From the NCBI GenBank assembly GCA_017792405.1, contig CP051231.1, positions 4,117,295 to 4,181,294 of the forward strand: a DNA stretch of 64,000 nt, given 5' to 3'. The translations under genes were made by a program, and so were the position numbers. The notes beneath the pieces were generated by a model, which saw nothing but the letters and a program-made list of their open reading frames with translations, ran no database searches and was not told where the DNA came from. The stretch comes from Oceanicola sp. Lineage in GTDB: Bacteria; Pseudomonadota; Alphaproteobacteria; Rhodobacterales; Rhodobacteraceae. Of the stretch, positions 57,856 to 64,000 are shown in pieces (position 1 is the first letter of the stretch; each line of letters opens with the position of its first letter).

Positions 57856-58493
57856 CGCGCACCCTCCTCGAAGCCTGAGACCGTCTCCGCCTCATGGGCG
57901 GCCTGTGTTGCTGCGTCTTCGATGAGCGGCACGGCCACCGGGGACTCGGCCCCCTCGATCAGCGCTTTGCCGTAGGCGAAGGCATGCAGGCTAAGCCGCA
58001 GGCAGAGCACTGCAAAGGCCACCGGCACCACCAGCTTGGCGGGCCAGAGCGGCAGGCCGATGTCGATGGAACTGTCGGCGCTCCAGAGCGGGCGGCCAAA
58101 GTCGAACGAACGCCCGAAGTGCGACCATGCCCCCCAGAGCAGCAGCACCATCAGCGCCAGTACCAGCAGGGTTGAGAGCAACTCGAAGAGCCAGAGCGCC
58201 CGGCCGCGCAGGCGGCCCACCAGAATATCCATGCGAATGTGTCCGCCCAGCCGGTGGCAATAGCTGACGCCGAGAATGGCGATGAAGGGCATTAGGAACT
58301 GGATCCAGTCCACATAGCCCGGCAGCGGTTGATTGAAGACCTTGCGCCCGCCAACCGAGGCCACGGCCAGCAGCATCAGCGAAAACACCACGATGCCGCC
58401 GATCAGCGCCAGCAGGGTCTCCACCCTGAACAGTGCTCTGTCGATCCGGCTCAGCGTGCTGCCGTCTTCGATAACGTTGGATGCCCCTGCCAT
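57852..58493 (-). CDS. TRAP transporter small permease (DctQ type)
   Basis: 213 residues with four membrane helices and the DctQ pattern (VGGRKVFNQPLPGYVDWIQF, then RLGGHIRMDILVGRLRGRAL). It forms the membrane unit with DctM. A strong hairpin separates it from the binding protein gene upstream. A long acidic cytoplasmic tail follows the last helix. Confidence 0.92.
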   Translation of the reverse strand: MAGASNVIEDGSTLSRIDRALFRVETLLALIGGIVVFSLMLLAVASVGGRKVFNQPLPGYVDWIQFLMPFIAILGVSYCHRLGGHIRMDILVGRLRGRALWLFELLSTLLVLALMVLLLWGAWSHFGRSFDFGRPLWSADSSIDIGLPLWPAKLVVPVAFAVLCLRLSLHAFAYGKALIEGAESPVAVPLIEDAATQAAHEAETVSGFEEGAR

Positions 58494-58514
58494 GGCTTGC
58501 CCCCTCTTGCAGAA

Positions 58515-58545
58515 CGGCGGGCCGGGGAAATGCCCCGGCCCGCCG
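58515..58545 (-). terminator. Intercistronic hairpin between dctP and dctQ
   Basis: A perfect 13-bp stem CGGCGGGCCGGGG (58515-58527) with CCCCGGCCCGCCG (58533-58545) and a 5-base loop, in the 74-base gap downstream of the binding protein gene. No T-run, so it probably stabilises the dctP message or reduces read-through into the permeases. Confidence 0.8.
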
Positions 58546-58567
58546 CTGTATCATGCTTGGCTGCGGA

Positions 58568-59578
58568 TCAGCTGTCGCCGCCGATCACACCCTGCACAAG
58601 GTCCAGCAGCTCCTGCGCCGGAAGGCCCTTCGCATTGTTCTCTTCCACCCAGGCGGCGGCAATCGGGCCGGCGGCCTGCTCGCGGAAGGCGGCGAGCGCG
58701 TCATCGGAGTAGGTCACCTGCTCAATGCCCTTTTCCTCCAGCAGCGGCCCCCATTTGGACATGGTCGCGCCGTTGTAGTTGTCGACATAGTGCGCAATCG
58801 CCGCGTCGACCGAGCCCATCAGCGCCTCACGCTCGGCGTCGGTGAGCGCGTTCAGCGCATCGGTGTTTACCACGATCGGGCACTGCACGGTGCCGGGGTT
58901 GAGGTTGGTCGTCCACCAGTTGGCGCCCTCGATGGTGCCAAAGCTCATGTGGGCGTGCGGCGCGAAAGCCACGCCTTTCACAACGCCGGAGTCCAGCGCC
59001 TGACGGGCCTCGGAAGAGGTCACCGAGGTCGGTACGGCGCCCACCGTCTCCATCGCCTTGCCAATCCCGCCGGTCGCCCGCACGGTCAGGCCGGCATAGT
59101 CTTCGAGCGACTGCGGGGCATCACCCACACCAGCAATGTTGTACTGCGGCATCGGCGAGGGCATCAGTAGGGTCGCGTTCCATCGGGCGAGGTCTTCCTT
59201 CACCGCCGGGTGCTCGTAGAGCGCAAAGCTCACCTCAACTTCCTTGTCGAGCGTATCGACGCCGAGGAACGGCAGCTCGAGCACGGTCAGCGAGGGGTTC
59301 TTGTCGGGGTGGTAGCCGGCGCAGATCTGCGCCATCTCGAAGGCTCCGATCTCGATACCGTCGAGGTTTTCGGTGTTCTTCGACAGGCCACCATAGCTGA
59401 TGTTCATGGTGAACTCGCCGCCGGTCTTTTCGCTCACCAACTCGGCCATCTTTTCGACGTGCTCGGTGAAGGCCCGGCGCTTGCCCCAGACCGATACGTT
59501 CCACTCGGTCGCCGCAGCTTCGCTGGCGATCCCGGCAGTCATCAGGGCGGCCACGGCCACCTTCGTCATCATCTGCAT
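58568..59578 (-). CDS. TRAP transporter substrate-binding protein (DctP type)
   Basis: 336 residues. Signal peptide VAVAALMTAGIASEAAA. The DctP fold includes GLTVRATGGIGKAMETVGAV near residue 160, with the conserved Arg that binds the carboxylate, and the region YSDDALAAFREQAAG near the C-terminus. It captures an organic acid in the periplasm for the DctQM membrane unit. The ligand is not predictable by eye. First gene of the operon; a GGCGGAA/TTCCGCC hairpin lies 34 bases upstream. Confidence 0.92.
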   Translation of the reverse strand: MQMMTKVAVAALMTAGIASEAAATEWNVSVWGKRRAFTEHVEKMAELVSEKTGGEFTMNISYGGLSKNTENLDGIEIGAFEMAQICAGYHPDKNPSLTVLELPFLGVDTLDKEVEVSFALYEHPAVKEDLARWNATLLMPSPMPQYNIAGVGDAPQSLEDYAGLTVRATGGIGKAMETVGAVPTSVTSSEARQALDSGVVKGVAFAPHAHMSFGTIEGANWWTTNLNPGTVQCPIVVNTDALNALTDAEREALMGSVDAAIAHYVDNYNGATMSKWGPLLEEKGIEQVTYSDDALAAFREQAAGPIAAAWVEENNAKGLPAQELLDLVQGVIGGDS

Positions 59579-59612
59579 ATCTTTCTCCCTGTTGTCAGTG
59601 GCTCGTTCGCTT

Positions 59613-59631
59613 GGCGGAATTCAGTTCCGCC
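59613..59631. promoter_or_regulatory. Inverted repeat upstream of dctP
   Basis: GGCGGAA (59613-59619), TTCAG, TTCCGCC (59625-59631), perfect 7-bp arms, 34 bases before the dctP ATG on the minus strand. It could be an operator or a leader hairpin. No regulator gene is adjacent. Confidence 0.4.
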
Positions 59632-59727
59632 GCGTGGCCACAAATCGCAGCCATCCTAGAAGCAGGCTATTACGGATGTGAAGGTTTTTCTGACCGCATC
59701 GGGTGATGCTGCGCCTGCACATTTAAT

Positions 59728-59742
59728 TGCAACTCATTCGCA
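59728..59742 (+). promoter_or_regulatory. Candidate Mur/Fur-type box upstream of sitA
   Basis: TGCAACTCATTCGCA, an imperfect 15-bp palindrome in an AT-richer stretch, 63 bases before ATG 59806. It resembles the alphaproteobacterial Mur/Fur box (TGCAAAT-N-ATTTGCA type), which represses manganese uptake genes when Mn is sufficient. A further TTTGCA lies directly downstream. Confidence 0.45.
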
Positions 59743-59805
59743 TTTGCATTGACTCGGCCCAAGCGCGGCATATCCTCCCTCCAAACAGCAACGCAGGAGC
59801 GCCCC

Positions 59806-60690
59806 ATGCGCCGCATCGCCGCCGCCGCCCTCTTAGTCCTCACTCTCTGGCCTGCCGCCGGCTGGGCCGAGAAGTTCAAGGTCGCCACCACCTTCACCGT
59901 CATCGCCGATATGGCCCGCAACGTGGCGGGCGATGCTGCCGAGGTGGTCTCCGTCACGCCCCCGGGCGCCGAGATCCACAACTACGCGCCTTCCCCTCGC
60001 GACATCCTTGATGCGCGCGATGCCGACCTGATCCTCTGGAACGGCCTCAACCTCGAGCTCTGGTTCGAGAAGTTCTTCCGTAATCTCGGCGGCGTACCCT
60101 CTGCCGTGGTGAGCGATGGGGTGGAGCCCATCTCCATCACCTCCGGCCCCTATGACGGCAAGCCCAACCCGCATGCGTGGATGGCGCTCACCTCCGCCGA
60201 GATCTATGTCGATAACATCGCCGCCGCGCTCTCCGAGCGCGATCCGGACAATGCCGCGACCTATGCCGCCAATGCCGAGGCCTACAAGACCGAGATTGCC
60301 GCTACCATTGCCCCGATCCGCGAGGCCATCGCCGCGCTGCCCGAGGGCGAACGCTGGTTGGTGACTTCCGAGGGCGCTTTTTCCTATCTCGCACGGGATT
60401 ACGGCCTGAAAGAGCTGTATCTCTGGCCCATAAACGCCGACCAGCAGGGCACGCCACAGCAGGTGCGCGCTGTGATCGACGCGATCCGTGAGAACGAGAT
60501 CACCGTGGTGTTCTCGGAAAGCACCATTTCCGACAAGCCCGCCCAGCAGGTCGCCCGTGAAACCGGCGCGCGCTATGGCGGCGTGCTCTACGTCGACAGT
60601 CTGACAGAGGCAGATGGCCCCGTGCCCACCTACCTCGACCTTCTGCGCGTGACCTCACAGACCATTCTGGACGGGCTGGCCCCGCAATGA
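59806..60690 (+). CDS. sitA: Manganese/iron ABC transporter binding protein (SitA-like)
   Basis: 294 residues from ATG 59806 (AGGAG upstream). Signal peptide IAAAALLVLTLWPAAGWA. The four metal ligands of the cluster A-I family are visible: His in EIHNYAPSP, His in NPHAWM, Glu in TSEGAFSYLARDYGL, Asp in YVDSLTEADG. Glu (not His) at the third site favours Mn/Fe over Zn. First gene of a four-gene ABC operon with coupled starts. The candidate Mur box upstream agrees with manganese. Confidence 0.9.
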   Translation: MRRIAAAALLVLTLWPAAGWAEKFKVATTFTVIADMARNVAGDAAEVVSVTPPGAEIHNYAPSPRDILDARDADLILWNGLNLELWFEKFFRNLGGVPSAVVSDGVEPISITSGPYDGKPNPHAWMALTSAEIYVDNIAAALSERDPDNAATYAANAEAYKTEIAATIAPIREAIAALPEGERWLVTSEGAFSYLARDYGLKELYLWPINADQQGTPQQVRAVIDAIRENEITVVFSESTISDKPAQQVARETGARYGGVLYVDSLTEADGPVPTYLDLLRVTSQTILDGLAPQ

Positions 60691-61604
60691 GCCTTGCCAC
60701 CGAGCCGCACGAGGTTTTCGAGCCCGGCACGCCAGAGGCGGGCGGCGGGCTCAGGGTTGATGACATCACGGTTACCTACCGAAACGGCCACACTGCCCTG
60801 CGTTCGGCCAGTTTTGAGATTCCCAAAGGCACGATCACCGCACTGGTGGGTGTGAACGGGGCGGGCAAGTCCACGCTCTTCAAGGCGATCATGGGCTTCC
60901 TCTCCCTCGCTTCGGGCGACATCCGCGTGTTGGGCCTGCCGGTGCGCGAGGCCCTGAAGCGCAACCTCGTCGCCTATGTCCCCCAAGCCGAAGAGGTCGA
61001 TTGGGCCTTTCCCGTGCTGGTCGAAGACGTGGTGATGATGGGCCGTTACGGCCACATGGGCTTTTTGCGCCGCCCCCGCGCCGCCGACCGCAAGGCGGTG
61101 ACAGAGGCGCTGGCCCGCGTCGGCATGGAGGGCTTCCGCCAACGTCAGATCGGCGAGCTGTCTGGCGGGCAGCGCAAGCGGGTGTTCCTCGCCCGGGCGC
61201 TGGCGCAGGAGGGGCAGGTGATCTTGCTCGACGAGCCGTTTACCGGCGTCGACGTGACCACCGAAGAAGAGATCATCAAGCTCCTGCGCGAGCTGCGCGA
61301 CGAGGGACGGGTGATGCTGGTGTCCACGCACAACCTCGGCTCGGTACCGGAGTTCTGCGACCGGACCGTGCTGGTGAAAGGCACGGTGCTCGGTTTCGGC
61401 CCCACGTCAGAGACCTTCACCCGCGAGAACCTCGAAGAAGCGTTCGGCGGTGTGCTCCGCCACTTCGTGCTCGGCGGCGCCGACCTGCATGACGATGAAG
61501 ACCCGCGCCGCGTGACCGTCATCACCGACGATGAGCGCCCCTTTGTCATGTATCACGAACACAAGGAGCCGTCCGAAGAGGGCGACGACGAGGATTGGGA
61601 ATGA
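60687..61604 (+). CDS. sitB: Manganese/iron ABC transporter ATP-binding protein (SitB-like)
   Basis: 305 residues. Walker A GVNGAGKSTLFKAI near residue 55, Q-loop YVPQAEEVDWAFPV, signature LSGGQRKRVFLARAL near residue 155, Walker B VILLDEPFTGVD, switch His in VSTHNLG. It has about 25 extra residues at each end. The C-terminal tail is very acidic (EEGDDEDWE) with two His. ATGA overlaps with sitA and sitC show translational coupling. Confidence 0.92.
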   Translation: MSLATEPHEVFEPGTPEAGGGLRVDDITVTYRNGHTALRSASFEIPKGTITALVGVNGAGKSTLFKAIMGFLSLASGDIRVLGLPVREALKRNLVAYVPQAEEVDWAFPVLVEDVVMMGRYGHMGFLRRPRAADRKAVTEALARVGMEGFRQRQIGELSGGQRKRVFLARALAQEGQVILLDEPFTGVDVTTEEEIIKLLRELRDEGRVMLVSTHNLGSVPEFCDRTVLVKGTVLGFGPTSETFTRENLEEAFGGVLRHFVLGGADLHDDEDPRRVTVITDDERPFVMYHEHKEPSEEGDDEDWE

Positions 61605-62446
61605 GCCTGCTCGAGCCGTTCTCCTATGCCTACATGACCAACGCCATGTGGGTCTCGGCGCTGGTCGGCTGCGTATGCGCCTTTCTCTCCGCCTTCCTGA
61701 TGCTGAAGGGCTGGTCGCTGATCGGCGACGCGCTCTCCCACGCCATCGTGCCGGGAGTCGCAGGGGCCTACATGCTCGGTCTGCCCTTCGCGCTGGGCGC
61801 TTTTCTCTCGGGTGGGCTGGCGGCCGCGGCGATGCTCTTCCTCAACCAGCGGACCGGCCTGAAGGAAGACGCGATCATCGGCCTGATCTTTACCAGCTTC
61901 TTTGGCCTCGGCCTCTTCATGGTCTCGGTCTCGCCAGTCCCGGTCGACATCCAGACCATCACGCTCGGCAACATCCTCGCCATCACCCCGGCCGATACGC
62001 TGCAACTCGTCATCATCGGCGTCGTCACCCTGGCTATCCTCACCGCCAAGTGGCGCGACCTGATGGTGACCTTCTTCGATGAAAACCACGCCCGCTCCAT
62101 CGGCCTCAACACAAATGGGCTGCGCATCCTCTTCTTCACCCTGCTCGCCGCCTCCACCGTGGCCGCGCTGCAAACCGTAGGGGCCTTCCTCGTCATCTCC
62201 ATGGTCGTCACCCCCGGCGCCACCGCATACCTGCTGACAGACCGCTTCCACCGCCTGATCTGGCTCTCGGTACTGATCGGCGCGGGCACCGGCTTCTTCG
62301 GCGCCTACATCAGCTACTTCCTCAATGGCGCGACCGGCGGGGTGATCGTGCTGCTGCAAGTCGCGCTCTTCCTCGCCGCCTTCTTCTTCGCCCCAACCCA
62401 TGGGCTACTGGCGGCGCGCCGCCGGGCCCGGGAGGCGCTGGAATGA
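61601..62446 (+). CDS. sitC: Manganese/iron ABC transporter permease (SitC-like)
   Basis: 281 residues from ATG 61601 (ATGA overlap). ABC-3 family permease with eight or nine helices: LKGWSLIGDALSHAIVPGVA near residue 36 and LQTVGAFLVISMVVTPGATA near residue 190. It pairs with SitD to form the channel. Two distinct permeases in one operon is typical of SitABCD systems. Confidence 0.92.
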   Translation: MSLLEPFSYAYMTNAMWVSALVGCVCAFLSAFLMLKGWSLIGDALSHAIVPGVAGAYMLGLPFALGAFLSGGLAAAAMLFLNQRTGLKEDAIIGLIFTSFFGLGLFMVSVSPVPVDIQTITLGNILAITPADTLQLVIIGVVTLAILTAKWRDLMVTFFDENHARSIGLNTNGLRILFFTLLAASTVAALQTVGAFLVISMVVTPGATAYLLTDRFHRLIWLSVLIGAGTGFFGAYISYFLNGATGGVIVLLQVALFLAAFFFAPTHGLLAARRRAREALE

Positions 62447-63297
62447 TCGAAGAACTGCTGCTGCCGTTCCAGCTGCCCTTCATGCAGAACGCGCTAGCCG
62501 TCGCCGCCCTTATCTCGGTGCCCGCCGCGCTGCTCTCCTGCTACCTCGTGCTGAAGGGCTGGTCGCTGATGGGCGATGCTGTTAGCCACGCCGTCCTGCC
62601 GGGCGTGGTTCTGGCCTATATCGCCGGCATCCCTCTTGGCATCGGCGCCTTCCTTGCAGGGATGGGTTGCGCGCTGGCCACCGGCTACCTGCAGGAAAAC
62701 TCCCGCATCAAGCAGGACACGGTGATGGGCGTGGTCTTCTCCGGTATGTTCGCGCTCGGCCTCGTGATCTACACCGCCATCGCCTCCGACGTGCACCTCG
62801 ACCACATCCTCTTTGGCGACATCCTCGGCATCGGCGCGGCCGATCTCTGGGAAGCGGGCATCATCGGCGGGGCGGTCACCCTCGCGCTCCTTGCCAAGTG
62901 GAAGGACCTGCTCCTGCATGCTTTCGACCCGACACAGGCCAAGGCCTCTGGCCTCCCGGTCAGCTGGCTGCACTACGGCCTGCTGGTGGCACTCTCGCTC
63001 ACCATCGTCGCGGCGCTGAAGGCGGTCGGCATCATCCTCGCCATCGCGCTCCTCATCGCGCCCGGTGCCACGGCCTTCCTGCTGACCCGGCGCTTCCACG
63101 CCATGCTGGCCACCTCGGTCGCCATCGCGCTCTTCTGCGCCCTCGCCGGCACCTACGCCAGCTTCTGGCTCGACTCCGCGCCTGCACCCACCATCGTGCT
63201 GGCCATGACCATCTGCTTCATCGCGGCCTTTATCGCCACGGTTCTGCGCAACCGCCGCATGTCCACCCCCCTTGCCCCCGGAGGGACGGCACCGTAA
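62443..63297 (+). CDS. sitD: Manganese/iron ABC transporter permease (SitD-like)
   Basis: 284 residues. Second ABC-3 permease: LKGWSLMGDAVSHAVLPGVV near residue 37 and LKAVGIILAIALLIAPGATA near residue 190. The start overlaps sitC (ATGA). It ends with a short Pro/Gly tail. An AEC transporter gene begins 27 bases later and might be read through. Confidence 0.92.
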   Translation: MIEELLLPFQLPFMQNALAVAALISVPAALLSCYLVLKGWSLMGDAVSHAVLPGVVLAYIAGIPLGIGAFLAGMGCALATGYLQENSRIKQDTVMGVVFSGMFALGLVIYTAIASDVHLDHILFGDILGIGAADLWEAGIIGGAVTLALLAKWKDLLLHAFDPTQAKASGLPVSWLHYGLLVALSLTIVAALKAVGIILAIALLIAPGATAFLLTRRFHAMLATSVAIALFCALAGTYASFWLDSAPAPTIVLAMTICFIAAFIATVLRNRRMSTPLAPGGTAP

Positions 63298-63324
63298 CCG
63301 GGACCAAGCAAGCCCGGAACCACC

Positions 63325-64000
63325 ATGCTCGTCCTCACCATCTGGCCGCTCTTTGCGTTGATCTGCCTTGGCTACCTGCTCTCGCGCCGGAACTGGCCCG
63401 ATGCCGCCTTCTGGCCCGCCGCCGAGCGGTTGAACTACTTCATCCTGTTTCCAGCGCTTCTCGTCTCCAGCCTCGCCGATGCGCCGCTGCGTGACCCGGC
63501 GATCCTCCGTATGGGCGGGGCAGGGTTGGTGACGATCACGCTCGCCGCTCTGGCAATGTGGGCGGTTCGACGCTTCGTGGTGCCCGCGCGCCCCGCCCGT
63601 TTCGGCCCGGCCCTGCAGGGGGTGATCCGCTTCAACACCTATATCGGTCTTGCCGTCACAGCCGGGCTCACCGGAACGGCGGGGCTAGGGCAGGCGGCAG
63701 TCTACCTCGCCATCGCGGTGCCCTTCGTCAACGTGCTCTCGATCATGGCGCTCTCCGAGTCCACCGGCCTGAAGGCCGCGCCGCGTATGGCCCGCAGCAT
63801 CCTCGCCAATCCGCTGATCCTCGCCTGTCTTATGGGCATTGCGCTTTCCCTCACCGGCATCGGCCTGCCTTGGGGCACCGACCGCTTTCTCGACCTCATG
63901 GGCCGCGCCAGCCTGCCGCTCGGCCTGCTCTGCGTCGGCGCGGCGCTGCGCCCGGCGGCACTGCGGCAAGACCTTGCCCCCCTCGCGGTGATCGGGGCGC
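63325..64000 (+). CDS. AEC family transporter, N-terminal part (cut by window edge)
   Basis: At least 225 residues from ATG 63325; the frame is still open at the last base. It begins MLVLTIWPLFALICLGYLLS and shows successive membrane helices with NYFILFPALLVSSL and SILANPLILACLMGIALSL, as in auxin efflux carrier (AEC) proteins. In bacteria these export small organic acids or similar compounds. The C-terminal helices lie outside the window. Confidence 0.85.
   Translation, partial: MLVLTIWPLFALICLGYLLSRRNWPDAAFWPAAERLNYFILFPALLVSSLADAPLRDPAILRMGGAGLVTITLAALAMWAVRRFVVPARPARFGPALQGVIRFNTYIGLAVTAGLTGTAGLGQAAVYLAIAVPFVNVLSIMALSESTGLKAAPRMARSILANPLILACLMGIALSLTGIGLPWGTDRFLDLMGRASLPLGLLCVGAALRPAALRQDLAPLAVIGA

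Noticed and set aside
1..64000. CRISPR array, prophage, insertion sequence or integrated element
   Set aside because: No regularly spaced repeats, transposase, integrase or phage structural genes were seen; tRNA-Arg shows no adjacent duplicated attachment site.

Overview
This is GC-rich chromosomal DNA from an alphaproteobacterium, most likely family Rhodobacteraceae (Roseobacter/Rhodobacter lineage). Supporting markers are a DUF1013 regulator of the TrcR type, COQ9 next to rpsU, an RpoHII-like heat-shock sigma factor, a dnaX-ybaB-recR cluster near a small SRP RNA, rpmH-rnpA-yidD, and promoters of the form TTGNNN-N17-weak -10. Coding density is very high, and many genes are coupled by ATGA, GTGA or TGATG overlaps. 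I see no prophage, insertion sequence, CRISPR array, rRNA operon or origin. The window reads as core chromosome, with interest in operon design and a few unusual proteins. Layout: 1-3.5 kb is a lipid-modification operon (flavin amine-oxidase-like protein, DUF1365, Cfa-type methyltransferase, DUF3833, SDR). 3.5-9 kb (minus) is phosphohistidine phosphatase, ferredoxin-like protein, argB, engB, MOSC protein and yidC. 9.2-17.4 kb holds an EAL protein with a degenerate GGDEF, ttcA, a secreted Ala/Asp-rich protein, a Rieske oxygenase, a DUF900 hydrolase, an SH3b protein, then a hypothetical, yidD, rnpA and rpmH. The usual rpmH-rnpA-yidD-yidC string is therefore split by several kilobases. 17.7-26.4 kb: TVP38 plus a MerA-like flavoprotein, an orphan histidine kinase, quinone oxidoreductase, COQ9, rpsU, a GNAT protein and nhaA. 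26.5-32.1 kb is a complete vitamin B12 uptake operon: a cobalamin riboswitch, a BtuB-like TonB receptor, an exported binding protein, a permease, an ATPase, and a second binding protein that lacks a signal peptide. 32.1-40.5 kb: GMC oxidoreductase, tRNA-Arg(ACG), SpoIIAA-like protein, RNase T2, TrcR, small proteins, recR, ybaB, dnaX and DUF202. 40.7-48.9 kb: a large ankyrin protein, SRP RNA, a CpdB-like phosphatase without signal peptide, nudC, an SRPBCC protein, a YifB-type AAA ATPase, and a glutathione transferase carrying a C-terminal TRASH-like Cys motif. 49-56.2 kb: rpoH, an AraC regulator, a VOC protein, coaBC, dut, a membrane-anchored MoeB/ThiF-like protein and an M3 peptidase. 56.4-59.6 kb (minus) is a TRAP transporter (P, Q, M). 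59.8-63.3 kb is a SitABCD-type manganese/iron ABC transporter behind a candidate Mur box, followed by a truncated AEC-family transporter. I did not find a clearly new multi-gene system. The best leads are the Cfa-like methyltransferase with replaced catalytic residues in a lipid operon, the signal-less second B12-binding protein, the GST-TRASH fusion, the membrane-anchored ThiF-like enzyme, and a repeated 3'-flanking element found after two unrelated genes.
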